From Desulfuromonas sp. (GTDB lineage: Bacteria > Desulfobacterota > Desulfuromonadia > Desulfuromonadales > Geothermobacteraceae): a DNA stretch of 64,000 nt. Location of the stretch: assembly GCA_002868905.1 (NCBI GenBank), contig PKUA01000006.1, positions 1 to 64,000 of the forward strand, in the 5' to 3' direction. A program made the translations under genes and the position numbers. How positions within the stretch are numbered: position 1 is the first letter of the stretch; every line of letters starts with the position of its first letter. Below are positions 34,378 to 43,118 of the stretch, piece by piece. The notes under the pieces were generated by a model. That model was not told the origin of the DNA and did no database searches. It worked only from the letters and a program-made list of their open reading frames with translations.

Positions 34378-35364
34378 TCAGGTCCCTGCCTTTTTCAGCG
34401 TTCCGATGACGGAACGTGCCACGCGCTCGCTGTAGCTGTTGAGTTTCCAATGCCCGGGGCACCACCCCTTAAGGAACCTGTGAAAATCGGCCCAGGCGAA
34501 AGGAAAAAGAACACGCCACTCCTCGATAAGCGCGCGGTCGTCGATGGCTGGTTGTCTGGACCGAATTGCCACCCGCAGAGCATTGAAATAGATGTTCAGC
34601 AAGGAGGGGATCTGCCGCTCGCACTCACCCTCATCCAGGCAGCTGCCAAGGAAATAGGCGACATCCTTCATGCCGCAGCCACCTCCGACATACTGGAAAT
34701 CGACCGCAGCGACCGCCTTGCCACCGGGGGAGAAACAGAAGTTGGCGAGTTTGGCATCACCGTGCACCAGGGTCTGAAATCGGCCTTCCTCCAACCGACG
34801 GTCAATGGCGGCTGCGGTCTGCTGTAAGGGTTTGTCGGTCAATACAGCGAGTTCTTCAGGGCGGGTCGCAAGGTGCCAGTAAGTCCCCTGCTCCCACAGG
34901 CCGGCTGGACGGCAGCCGAGGAATGTGGCGTGAAAATTGGCCAGCCAGAGCAAACAGGCTTCAATCTCTTCCCTGCTGGCTCGTTCCAGACGACCCGGGA
35001 AACCGCTGTCGTCCAGGTCTTCGAGCACCAGCAGGGTCTCTTCCCCCCGGGAAGCATAAGCCAGGCATCGCGGCACCCGGCAGTCCCGGTCACATTGGGC
35101 AGCCCATTCACGATACCAGGATTGCTCGATCTGGTAGGAGCGGAGCTTGCGCCGATGCCCAAGATCGCTGTTCCAGCCGCGCGGATGCCCCTTCGAATCG
35201 ACCAGGCGAACATGCTTGACCACGACATGGCGGCGCTCACCCCCATTGAGGCGGTAACGGCGGATGGTGCCATAACCACTCCAGAGTTCCTGAATGACCT
35301 CTGTCAAGACGAGGTCCGAAGCTCCGGTCACCTGCCGGATAATGTCGGGAAAATCCTGATGCAT
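34378..35364 (-). CDS. Aminoglycoside-phosphotransferase / ecdysteroid-kinase-like protein
   Basis: A 328-residue kinase-fold protein with the catalytic loop [11 protein letters not shown] and the metal motif [10 protein letters not shown], both typical of the APH/EcKinase group that phosphorylates small molecules. The substrate cannot be told. It lies five bases after the stop of the alkyltransferase-like gene upstream, so the two are probably cotranscribed. No resistance context is present. Confidence 0.75.
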   Translation of the reverse strand: MHQDFPDIIRQVTGASDLVLTEVIQELWSGYGTIRRYRLNGGERRHVVVKHVRLVDSKGHPRGWNSDLGHRRKLRSYQIEQSWYREWAAQCDRDCRVPRCLAYASRGEETLLVLEDLDDSGFPGRLERASREEIEACLLWLANFHATFLGCRPAGLWEQGTYWHLATRPEELAVLTDKPLQQTAAAIDRRLEEGRFQTLVHGDAKLANFCFSPGGKAVAAVDFQYVGGGCGMKDVAYFLGSCLDEGECERQIPSLLNIYFNALRVAIRSRQPAIDDRALIEEWRVLFPFAWADFHRFLKGWCPGHWKLNSYSERVARSVIGTLKKAGT

Positions 35365-35369
35365 TTTTT

Positions 35370-35687
35370 TCAGGGCTCGAATCGCCAGCCAAAGCGCTTC
35401 AATTCAATCTTGCCACCGGCATCAAACCGGACCCCTTCAGCATCCAGCAAGGTCCGTTGAATCTGACTGCCATCCCCATCGCGGCGGGGGCTGATTGTCC
35501 CCCGGCTGTTTATGACGCGCTGCCACGGGACATCATGCCCGACAGGAAGAGCCGCCATAGCAAAACCGACCGTTCGCGCGGTGGTGCCAACGTGTCGGGC
35601 GACCTCCCCATAGGTCGTGACATGGCCCGGGGGAACCTGGCAGACCAGAGAGTATATGCTGTGGAAAAGCGGTTTTTCCGTCGTCAT
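35370..35687 (-). CDS. Alkyltransferase-like (ATL) MGMT-family protein
   Basis: A 105-residue protein matching the DNA-binding half of O6-alkylguanine-DNA alkyltransferase: [17 protein letters not shown] (recognition helix region) and [18 protein letters not shown]. The active-site Cys of the PCHRV motif is replaced by Trp (PWQRV), as in ATL proteins, which bind alkylated bases and flag them for nucleotide excision repair without repairing them directly. It is cotranscribed with the kinase-like gene. Confidence 0.85.
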   Translation of the reverse strand: MTTEKPLFHSIYSLVCQVPPGHVTTYGEVARHVGTTARTVGFAMAALPVGHDVPWQRVINSRGTISPRRDGDGSQIQRTLLDAEGVRFDAGGKIELKRFGWRFEP

Positions 35688-35715
35688 GGTGAAGAACGAT
35701 GCCGTCCGGGCTGTA

Positions 35716-36597
35716 TCACTTCAGCAGATATTTCCCGACCCAGTTCTTCGAAAACTGGTAGGCGGTGCGCCCGCAGCGCTTGGTCTTGTCGTGCGACCAC
35801 TTGATCGCAGCACGCTCCAGTTCCTTGTCCCAGGGGATCGTTTGCCCCAGTTTGTCCCCCCAACGTTCGACGCAGAGCCTGACCGCCTCAAGGTAACGGT
35901 CCTGGGAAAAAACATGGAACGGCACCCAGATACCGAACCGGTCGGAGAGGGAACTCTTCTCCTCCTGGATCTCGCTCTGCTGTAACTCTCCCTTGACGTA
36001 CTTGCCACCGAGATGGTCACCGTCGTACTCGGGGAGAAGATAGCGCCGGTTGGAGGTAACGTAGATCAGAACGTTCTCAGGAGCCGAATAGACCGAGCCA
36101 TCCAGGGCGCTCTTGAGCATCTTGTAGGCGAGCTCACCGGTTTCGAAGGTCAAATCGTCACAGAGCATGATAAAGCGGTACGGTTGATCCTCGATGGACG
36201 CGAAAATTTCCGAGATGTAGATCAGGTCTTCTTTTTCCACCTGAATGACGCGCAGCCCATCCTTGCCGAACTCGTTGAGCAGCGCCTTGACGATGGACGA
36301 CTTGCCGGTGCCGCGCGATCCCCAGAGCAAAGCGTTATTGGCCGGCAGTCCCTGCAGGAACTGACGGGTGTTGTTGACCATGATCTCCTTCTGCTCCTCG
36401 ACGCCGAGCAGCTGATCGAGACGGGTGTTGTCAGTCACCTTGACCGGCTCCAGGTAGCCGGAGAAAGAGTGCCGCCGCCAGTTGGCGGCGTGACAGGTGG
36501 TCCAGTCGACCGGCTTCACCGCTTTCGGCAACAACATCTCGACAGAACTCATCAGGCGCTCGAGCTGAGCGACGGTTTCAGGCTTCAAATTCACCAT
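35716..36597 (-). CDS. DUF815 family AAA+ ATPase
   Basis: A 293-residue P-loop protein: Walker A GSRGTGKS (93-100), Walker B-like RFIMLCDDL and sensor-like VLIYVTSNRRYLLPEY. This is the DUF815 plan, a single-domain ATPase of unknown function widespread in bacteria. The ATG at 36597 has AGGAGAGG; an in-frame start ten codons upstream is not needed. It is followed by the ATL gene 28 bases on. Confidence 0.87.
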   Translation of the reverse strand: MVNLKPETVAQLERLMSSVEMLLPKAVKPVDWTTCHAANWRRHSFSGYLEPVKVTDNTRLDQLLGVEEQKEIMVNNTRQFLQGLPANNALLWGSRGTGKSSIVKALLNEFGKDGLRVIQVEKEDLIYISEIFASIEDQPYRFIMLCDDLTFETGELAYKMLKSALDGSVYSAPENVLIYVTSNRRYLLPEYDGDHLGGKYVKGELQQSEIQEEKSSLSDRFGIWVPFHVFSQDRYLEAVRLCVERWGDKLGQTIPWDKELERAAIKWSHDKTKRCGRTAYQFSKNWVGKYLLK

Positions 36598-36891
36598 CGG
36601 ATTTCCTCTCCTGCAGCAGGATGACACACAGATGCATGTCTATTAACATGTGACGACTTGGAGTTACGACAGAAGGAAATGCTTCACGCGGGCAGTGGGA
36701 CCGGACTCCAATATACTCGTTCCTGTTTTCTAACGGCTGGTTTGTATACGCCAGAACGGTGGCTGCTGTCAAATCTTAGCGCCCGCACATCGTCCAAACC
36801 GATTCGAAAACAGTTTACGGGATGGATCGGACAAATGATTGACTTAAGGCAGTCCTCTGACAAGGATTAAGCGAGGAGAAAGGAGGACGAT

Positions 36892-37245
36892 GTGGCTTAT
36901 GATGAACATTTGGCCGACCGGATACGCCAGGTTTTCGACGAATGCCATGTTGCGACTGAAGAGAAAAGAATGATGGGAGGCCTCTGCTTCATGGTCAACG
37001 GGAAAATGTGCGCCGGAATCGTCAACGAACGGCTCATGGCACGGGTCGACCCGACCGTCTATGAACAGGTTCTGCAACGCGAAGGTGCCAGGGAGATGGA
37101 TTTCACCGGCCGGCCAATGCGGGGGTTCGTGTTCGTTGAGGCGGAAGGGATCGACGAGGACGAAGACCTGCTCTTCTGGCTCGACCTCTGCCTCGAATAT
37201 AACCCGCGGGCAAGATCGAGTCGCAAGCGAAGCGGAAAAAAATGA
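36892..37245 (+). CDS. TfoX N-terminal domain protein
   Basis: A 117-residue protein starting MAYDEHLADRIRQVF, with EKRMMGGLCFMVNGKMCAGI and FTGRPMRGFVFV. This is the TfoX/Sxy N-terminal fold found in competence regulators but also as single-domain proteins of unknown role. GTG at 36892 has AGGAGG five bases before it; an ATG at 36890 is in another frame. The C-terminus is basic. The 293 bases upstream hold nothing recognisable. Confidence 0.8.
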   Translation: MAYDEHLADRIRQVFDECHVATEEKRMMGGLCFMVNGKMCAGIVNERLMARVDPTVYEQVLQREGAREMDFTGRPMRGFVFVEAEGIDEDEDLLFWLDLCLEYNPRARSSRKRSGKK

Positions 37246-37444
37246 CCTCGGCCTGAGTCTTCAGCTCCAGAAGACCAATCCACCTGCAGACCGTTGACAC
37301 ATATAATATTATCTTTCAAATAGCGAACAAAACCGCTCAAACAAGCCTTTTCAGCACTTCAAACATTAACGACATTGACATCGTCAGGCGGCTATCGGAT
37401 ATTGCATAGCAGCATGGCCGACAAGGTCCTGAATGGAGCAGGGA

Positions 37445-37753
37445 ATGGACAAAAAAAACTGTTGGGAACATTTCAATTGCGGGCGGGAGCCCGAGGGGGA
37501 AAACGAGGGAGAGCTTGGCACATGCCCTGCCTCAACGGAAACCCGAATCGACGGCACCAACGCTGGGACCAATGGGGGCCGTGCCTGCTGGGCCGTGACA
37601 AAAACCCTCTGTGGCAGCGAAGCACAAGGAAACATCGTTGAAAAAATGTCCAAGTGTCTTGAGTGCGAGTTCAGAAAACTGGTATTACATGAAGAAGGAG
37701 TCGAATTTAAAACTACAAGGGAAATTCTTGAAATGATGCAGAAAACAAGTTAA
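37445..37753 (+). CDS. Two-CW domain protein (Cys-rich)
   Basis: A 102-residue soluble protein with the paired motifs NCWEHFNCGREPEG and GRACWAVTKTLCG, then KCLECEFRKLV. This Cys-Trp pattern is the two-CW domain seen mostly in deltaproteobacteria, alone or in signalling proteins; a metal- or redox-binding role is inferred. ATG at 37445 (MDKKN) follows AGCAGGGA; ATG at 37433 is an alternative. Confidence 0.72.
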   Translation: MDKKNCWEHFNCGREPEGENEGELGTCPASTETRIDGTNAGTNGGRACWAVTKTLCGSEAQGNIVEKMSKCLECEFRKLVLHEEGVEFKTTREILEMMQKTS

Positions 37754-37797
37754 GCCATAAACACCACGCAACTAAGCCCGTCGAGGGTCATCCCCAT

Positions 37798-38019
37798 TCA
37801 GCGGGAACGACTCACAACCGCGATCTGCTCCCCCTCGAAATCTATGCGCTGTCCAGCGCGAATCTTACAGCGTTTTCGCAGTTCAATCGAGCCATCAACC
37901 TTGACAAGCCCTGAGGAGACCGCGACTTTCGCCATCCCGCCACTTCCACATAGTCCGGTTAATTTCAACAGGTTGCAAAGTTCGACGAACTCGCCTTCTT
38001 CAAGATCAAATTCCTCCAT
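37798..38019 (-). CDS. S4-domain RNA-binding protein (YbcJ-like)
   Basis: A 73-residue single S4 domain: FVELCNLLKLTGLCGSGGMAK followed by LVKVDGSIELRKRCKIRAGQRI. Such small S4 proteins bind RNA and are linked to ribosome function. The ATG at 38019 has AAGGAG upstream. It lies downstream of the SpeE-like gene on the same strand. Confidence 0.85.
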   Translation of the reverse strand: MEEFDLEEGEFVELCNLLKLTGLCGSGGMAKVAVSSGLVKVDGSIELRKRCKIRAGQRIDFEGEQIAVVSRSR

Positions 38020-38073
38020 CACCGCTCCTTTTTTCCATCATCCCTGCGTTCGCCCTCCCCCCAATCCTGGATT

Positions 38074-38754
38074 TTAATTTCCGGCAGTCAGCTTCTCCGC
38101 AACCCAGACCGCGTGTCGATACCCCCCCTTGCCGGGACGCTCACAACGTACGGCAAAGCCCGCCGACCTGAGTCGGGCTTCAAAACCGGTGTCGGGATTT
38201 TCCCCCCAGACGGAAAAGACCCCACCGTTTTTCAGGGCGGCCTGACATTGTCTAATGGCAATGCTGCCGTAAAGCGGATCGTTTCGAGCGTCGGTTTTCG
38301 GATGCGGTCCACGATACAGATCATAAATAATGGCGTCGAAGGACCCGGGCGCCGAACGCCTGACAAGTTCGGCGACATCAGCAATCTCAACGGTGACCCG
38401 CGGATCGGCAGTTGCTCCATCGGTCAAATCGGCGAGCGGACCGAGACACCATTGATGAATGCGCGGATTCAACTCGGCGACCACCACCTCGGCCGTCATC
38501 GGCAACTCGTCGAGAACGGCGCGCAGGGTAATCGCCATCCCAAGGCCGCCGATCAGGACCCGCGGCGTCAACTCGTTCTTCAGCTTGCGGCATCCGAACC
38601 GGCCAAGAGCCATTTCGGAGCGCTGCGCCCGGCTGTTCATCAGGATCTGGGAGCCGACAGTGATCAGGAAATCCCCCTCATCCCGCTTCCGCAGCTCCAA
38701 CACCCCTTCATCGTCTGTTTCGAACCGGTCCAGCACCTGCCATGGTTTTGCCAT
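38074..38754 (-). CDS. Spermidine-synthase-fold protein
   Basis: A 226-residue Rossmann protein with VLIGGLGMAITLRAV as the SAM/dcSAM motif, VVVAELNPRIHQW after the second strand and DAIIYDLYRGP at the active-site position of SpeE-like proteins. It lacks the N-terminal beta domain and full substrate motifs of spermidine synthase, so it may be a methyltransferase-like relative rather than SpeE. speD is in the window but far away. Confidence 0.7.
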   Translation of the reverse strand: MAKPWQVLDRFETDDEGVLELRKRDEGDFLITVGSQILMNSRAQRSEMALGRFGCRKLKNELTPRVLIGGLGMAITLRAVLDELPMTAEVVVAELNPRIHQWCLGPLADLTDGATADPRVTVEIADVAELVRRSAPGSFDAIIYDLYRGPHPKTDARNDPLYGSIAIRQCQAALKNGGVFSVWGENPDTGFEARLRSAGFAVRCERPGKGGYRHAVWVAEKLTAGN

Positions 38755-38871
38755 AGCACCTCCTTTGCGTTACGCAACAGGATACCGGTTCCCAACGATA
38801 CCATCTACAAAAAGGATCGACCAGCGTTTCAGTCAACAGATTCACCGACGCAAGGGCCTATCCATCTCCCC

Positions 38872-40260
38872 CTATTTCTCAACCAGTTCATTTTCGACGA
38901 CCTCACCCTTCCGGTCCCATTTCACATGGAGACCAGAATCGTCGCCCCGGTGAAACACAAACAGGTTTTCGTGCGGTGCTCGCGATAGCACCACGTCGAT
39001 CTGAGTGGTCTCGTCCTCGCGAACCAATTCGCGAAAGGTCGCTCCGTTGCCTCTGGCGTCGACGTGCAGGTCGTCGAATTTGAATAAAGGGGTCCCGGAA
39101 TCGGCGCGAAGGTCGATGAAATACCGCCTGGAGTGGTTGATCTCGTCCATCTTGAGAAAAACTGTCAGGTGATGCGGATCGACAATATTCTTGTGGACGT
39201 GCACCACCGCGCTGCTCGGTTGCGCATCCCCTTGCTCGTCGATGAAACCATGGACGAAGGCATAATCGGTCACCGGATGCCCTTCGTCGTCTCGAAAGCG
39301 AAAGTCGAGTTGAGCGAACCCGGGCCGAGACTCCCGGGTTCGGGCCGTCTGCTCTGAACATCGGCTGCGTATTGCATCGTATCCGGCGTCGTCTTCAACG
39401 GCGAGACTTTCAAGAATGGTTCCGAGGGGAAGGTGGTTCGCCCGGTCGGTCCGTTTTTTGATGCTGTTCATGATGCCGCACTCCGGCCCGGAATGAACAA
39501 AGTCCTCGAAGGCGGCAAATGGCACCGAATCGATCCGTCCCAACTCGGTGATCTGGTGGTTATGGGCCATCAGGCGGTAACGGCGAAAATTGAGGTTGGC
39601 CGAGGCGACCCTCACGACCATGTCCGACCCTTTTTCGAAACCTGCCGGCATAACCCGTGCGGCCATTTTGTCGACCAGGCTCTTTTTAACCCGGTCACCG
39701 ACCAGGCAGATCGGTCGAATCCCCTTATCACGCCAGGACACATTATCGAGCTGACTGCCCGGGTCGAGGCTGGAGGATGGGTCGAGCCAGGCATCGGCCA
39801 GCAGCCAGGAATATTCGCTGCCGAGTTCGAGCGCCTTGAGGACCTGGTTGCCGGTCTCGCCGAGGTAACGGATATGGGCCAGCATGGAGCGGCCATGGTG
39901 AGCGAGGCGCGACCCGAAGTGCGGGCCGGCAAGAAATACGACATTATGCAATGGGCGGCCGACAGAACAGGGGCCGCTGTAGTGACGGGCGACCCAGTGC
40001 CGAACGACCAAAGCGCCGGTGGAGTGGGTGATGATGTGAAAAGGGGTTTCCCAGTCGCCCGCGAGCTTCTCCTTGAGGGCAGCGTGCAGTGCCTTGGCAA
40101 GATCCCTTATCTCGACTCGGTCATCCAGCGAGACATAGCGACCGAGGAAGACCTCTTCCGGGGCAAAGTCGCCGTACTGGGCCAGTTTTCGATGCAGTGT
40201 CTGGTAAGTCGTCGTTTCCTGAACCGACCAGCCATGAACCAGAAAAACACGTTGAGCCAT
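38872..40260 (-). CDS. Alpha/beta hydrolase (PGAP1/lipase-like) with C-terminal beta domain
   Basis: A 462-residue protein starting MAQRVFLVHGWSVQETTTY, with oxyanion HGW and nucleophile Ser in IITHSTGALVVRHW. Residues about 1-280 form the hydrolase; the remaining 180 residues look beta-rich (FRFRDDEGHPVTDYAFVHGF) and may bind substrate or a partner. No signal peptide is visible. Substrate unknown; esterase or lipase activity is likely. Confidence 0.78.
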   Translation of the reverse strand: MAQRVFLVHGWSVQETTTYQTLHRKLAQYGDFAPEEVFLGRYVSLDDRVEIRDLAKALHAALKEKLAGDWETPFHIITHSTGALVVRHWVARHYSGPCSVGRPLHNVVFLAGPHFGSRLAHHGRSMLAHIRYLGETGNQVLKALELGSEYSWLLADAWLDPSSSLDPGSQLDNVSWRDKGIRPICLVGDRVKKSLVDKMAARVMPAGFEKGSDMVVRVASANLNFRRYRLMAHNHQITELGRIDSVPFAAFEDFVHSGPECGIMNSIKKRTDRANHLPLGTILESLAVEDDAGYDAIRSRCSEQTARTRESRPGFAQLDFRFRDDEGHPVTDYAFVHGFIDEQGDAQPSSAVVHVHKNIVDPHHLTVFLKMDEINHSRRYFIDLRADSGTPLFKFDDLHVDARGNGATFRELVREDETTQIDVVLSRAPHENLFVFHRGDDSGLHVKWDRKGEVVENELVEK

Positions 40261-40417
40261 TTCCCCTCCTCATTTCCCAGTTTCAAGCCAAGCGGACGGA
40301 TCCATTCCTGCGGGCCAGCCCGACCATCAATATTCATTCATGAATTTCTATACGATCGCAACCAAACCTGTCAAGGCCATGACCTCCCCTGTTCTCAAAA
40401 TCCTCAGAAAAATGGTC

Positions 40418-41341
40418 TTATTCGGGAGCAGGACAGGTCAGACCGGAAAAACCGCTGCAGCCCGCAGAGACATATTCAATCAACCGCTTCTGCAGGGGGG
40501 AGGATAGTCCGAGCGCACCAATCTCACCCTGAAGAATTTCCGCGTCCCCGTTACAGCCAAGGTAGCCGTTCAGTCGCGCCGCTGCGGTTGAAGTGATCAG
40601 CTCCCGTTCATCCGGATAATGCCGTTGCAATTCGGCGAAGAGCGTATCGGCCTTTCGCAGTAGATATTTCTGGTGATAATCCTCGGCCGGGTAAAACGGT
40701 CCGGCTGGTTCGATTTCGCTAACGACACTCCTCCCCGAACGGGCTGCCAGCTGGCGCCGCGAATTCCCGGCCAGCGATTCCTGTTCCTTTGTGAGAGGGA
40801 AGATGACATTGCGATACTGCCGGCTCCAGTTCTGAAAGGTCGGGTCGTGGCTCTCCCAGAAGACATCGAGCAACTGGGCATAGCTGATGCGATTCGGGTC
40901 GAAGTCAATCCGGATCGCCTCGCTGTGGTCACCGATGTGCCGATAGTCGGGATCGACAGTCGTGCCACCGGTGTAGCCGACCGTTGTCCGAATGACTCCT
41001 GGAAGACTCCCGAACCGGGAGTCGACGCTCCAGAATCAGCCGAGAGCGAACAAGGCAGCTTCGGTTTTTGAATGCGTTGTACGATCAACAGCAGGTTTTT
41101 GCCTGGCAGCCAACATCTCGCCTCCATTCTCTATCCTGGCGCCCGAAAAGAACTCGGGCACCTTCCGACTCTGCGCCTTGAAGGTCCAGGAGATCGGGAT
41201 CACTCCGTTGGGGGAATCGTCCATACGGGCCACATAGTCGCTGAACCAATCCAGCCCCAACCCGAGCAGAAATCCGACCACCAGGATCAGTCCGAGTCTC
41301 CAGGTGACAAACGGTTTTGCTGGTCGCTTCATAAGTCTCAT
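40418..41341 (-). CDS. msrA: Membrane-anchored selenoprotein methionine sulfoxide reductase A (in-frame UGA)
   Basis: Reading through TGA at 41036-41038 gives one 307-residue protein. Residues about 14-31 form a membrane anchor, then a linker, then MsrA: ALFALG-U-FWSVDSRFGSLPG, where canonical MsrA has GCFW, so Sec102 replaces the catalytic Cys. GVIRTTVGYTGG, GDHSEAIRIDFDP, FWESHDPT and FYPAEDYHQKYL are intact, showing this is not a decaying gene. Three C-terminal Cys (GCNG, AGCSG, LTCP) could resolve the selenenic acid. A SECIS-like hairpin follows the UGA. Orientation of the anchor suggests repair of oxidised Met outside the cytoplasm. Naive annotation would split it into two frames. Confidence 0.88.
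40999..41033 (-). promoter_or_regulatory. SECIS element of msrA
   Basis: Outer stem CTGGA/TCCAG, inner 8-bp perfect stem GACTCCCG/CGGGAGTC and loop GUU. The loop begins 20 bases after the UGA and has G first, fitting bacterial SECIS rules. Confidence 0.85.
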
Positions 41342-41566
41342 TGTAGCAGGATCGACAAATCAGAGTCACGAGTGGTTCGGTGGCGGACATGATGGAAAAT
41401 TCTTTTTTTTGAGCCGATCCGGCAGAATCCCAATCCAGAACATCGGGGACCTCGAAGCTGAGAACTACCTCTTGAATTACTTGCAATTCCTGGTATTTTT
41501 TGAATATTTCTATTTGCGAAATTGTTGTCACCGGAAGGGCGGAAAACGAATAGACGTGAGGTGCCC

Positions 41567-42022
41567 ATGACCGTAAGAATTCTGGTCTTCGAGGACGATA
41601 CTTCGACACGTGAGTTTCTTGCGGAAGGCTTGCGCAAACGGGGTTACGAAGTTCTGGCTTTCCCCTCCCCCGTCACCTGTTCCCTGGTCGCGGACCAGGC
41701 CTGTCTCTGTCCCCGTGAACATGCCTGTGCCGATATCGTCATCACCGACATGAACATGCCCTGCATGACAGGACTGGAGTTCATCTGGTACCAGTATCAG
41801 AAACAGTGTAAGTGTCCGTCCGAAAACAAAGCGGTTATCTCGGCGGACTTGAACTGGAACCAGGAAAAGGAGTTCGCCTCGCTCGGTTGCCGCTATTTCC
41901 AGAAACCTTTCAAGCTGAACGAAATACTCAATTGGGTGTCGGAATGTGAACGAAGAATCCCCGCAGATCGGGTTCTGATTCCGACTGACTCGCTCTGGAA
42001 GAAGGCAAACATTTCACCGTAG
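41567..42022 (+). CDS. Cysteine-rich single-domain response regulator
   Basis: A 151-residue receiver: acidic residues ED(D) at 9-11, phosphoacceptor Asp61 in IVITDMNMPCMTG, and QKPF for the conserved Lys. Between strands it has an unusual insert, CSLVADQACLCPREHAC, and another CKCPSE segment, giving eight Cys in all. These could bind a metal or sense redox state. It is divergent from the selenoprotein msrA gene, 225 bases away. The ATG at 41567 follows GAGG. Confidence 0.78.
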   Translation: MTVRILVFEDDTSTREFLAEGLRKRGYEVLAFPSPVTCSLVADQACLCPREHACADIVITDMNMPCMTGLEFIWYQYQKQCKCPSENKAVISADLNWNQEKEFASLGCRYFQKPFKLNEILNWVSECERRIPADRVLIPTDSLWKKANISP

Positions 42023-42042
42023 CAGTTGCCATCTGAACTGTC

Positions 42043-43050
42043 TCAGTCGTCGGCAAAACAAATGGCGTAATCACTGCAGACCCCGCAATTCGGCGCCTTG
42101 CACATTGTCCCGCCGTTCCTGTCGCAGACCTGCTTGTAGAGAAACTTCTTCCAGCGCATATTCATGTGGTTGGCATCGGCCATGGCTGGGAGGTGACGTC
42201 GGATCGCCGCGGAGAGTTGAGGTCTTTCGTGTAATCCCATGGCAACCCAGAGGTGCCCGGTATGGGCCACGCGGGCGGAGATAATGTAGACGAACCACGT
42301 CGCCATCTGACGCGCACGACTTTCGCCCCGCTCGGGCAGATAGGAAAAGAGGATGCCGGTCACCTCGTCGTTCGGCTCGGGGGAAGCCGATATCTCGACC
42401 GACTCAAATTTTTCGACAGTGCCCCGTTCGCAATCCGGGAAAAAAGTCTGCAGGATCGCCTGCAGGTCGGTTTCCGGCAAGCCGAGGGCGGCAGCGGTCG
42501 GCGCTGGCTCGCGTGCCGCGGCCGTCAGCAGGCAGGCAAAAAGGTGACGGTCCTCCGGTGTCACATCCTCGGGGGGAGGACTTCCCACCAGGGCCCGGTA
42601 GAGAGGATCAGCAGCACTGACAAGCGGCCCATGTTCCTTCGACAGTGCGAGACCGGCCTTGACCGGGTCCCGGCCATTTCGAGCACTCTTGACCGCTGCC
42701 TGTAAAGCCTCCGCCGCCAACTCGGTACAATAATCCCTCTCGTCAGGCAGTCCGTCGAGAGCGAGATCAAGGCGGCGGGCATCGATGACTGCAACTTCTG
42801 TCAATGGATGACCGAGAGACAGGTCGGCGGCTACCGCGCAGGCGGCGATGGTGAACCCGCACCCGAAGACCTGAAAACGAACATCCGTCACCCGCTCCCG
42901 ATCAATCTTGAGAGTGAACCGAACAGCAAGTTTCCGACCGGCCTCCCGCTCGCCGAGGCCAACTTCACCCGTCCCGTCAGCATTCTCGACGATGCCAGCG
43001 TAGCGGCTGTCCGTCGCCCAGCGACGTATGGTGTCCGTATAACCGTTCAT
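42043..43050 (-). CDS. NifU N-terminal domain fused to NifQ
   Basis: A 335-residue fusion. Residues about 1-135 are IscU/NifU-N-like: FGCGFTIAACAVAADL and DYCTELAAEALQAAV keep two of the three scaffold Cys, while the first (VGxPxCGD region) reads GEREAGRKL and lacks it. Residues about 165-335 are NifQ: LFACLLTAAA, FFPDCE and the C-terminal MRWKKFLYKQVC ... CKAPNCGVCSDYAICF, which holds the CX4CX2CX5C cluster motif. NifQ supplies molybdenum to NifEN. It is the last gene of the nifE-nifN operon. The fused scaffold suggests that the Mo/Fe-S donor cluster is built on the same chain. Confidence 0.87.
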   Translation of the reverse strand: MNGYTDTIRRWATDSRYAGIVENADGTGEVGLGEREAGRKLAVRFTLKIDRERVTDVRFQVFGCGFTIAACAVAADLSLGHPLTEVAVIDARRLDLALDGLPDERDYCTELAAEALQAAVKSARNGRDPVKAGLALSKEHGPLVSAADPLYRALVGSPPPEDVTPEDRHLFACLLTAAAREPAPTAAALGLPETDLQAILQTFFPDCERGTVEKFESVEISASPEPNDEVTGILFSYLPERGESRARQMATWFVYIISARVAHTGHLWVAMGLHERPQLSAAIRRHLPAMADANHMNMRWKKFLYKQVCDRNGGTMCKAPNCGVCSDYAICFADD

Positions 43051-43081
43051 ATCTATCCTGAAAAAGTCGACAATATCCCTT

Positions 43082-43109
43082 GTAGAGACGTAGCATGCTA
43101 CGTCTCTAC
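43082..43109. repeat. 28-bp perfect palindrome, GTAG-type REP-like repeat (copy 2)
   Basis: Identical to the palindrome at 17768-17795 (half-site GTAGAGACGTAGCA). It fills the spacer between nifN and the nifU/nifQ fusion gene. Confidence 0.88.
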
Positions 43110-43118
43110 GGTATTCAG

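Noticed and set aside
40597-41127. Frame overlapping msrA, and a reading of msrA as a pseudogene split by a stop
   Set aside because: The UGA replaces the catalytic Cys exactly, the frame continues unchanged and a SECIS hairpin follows, so Sec explains the stop better than decay.
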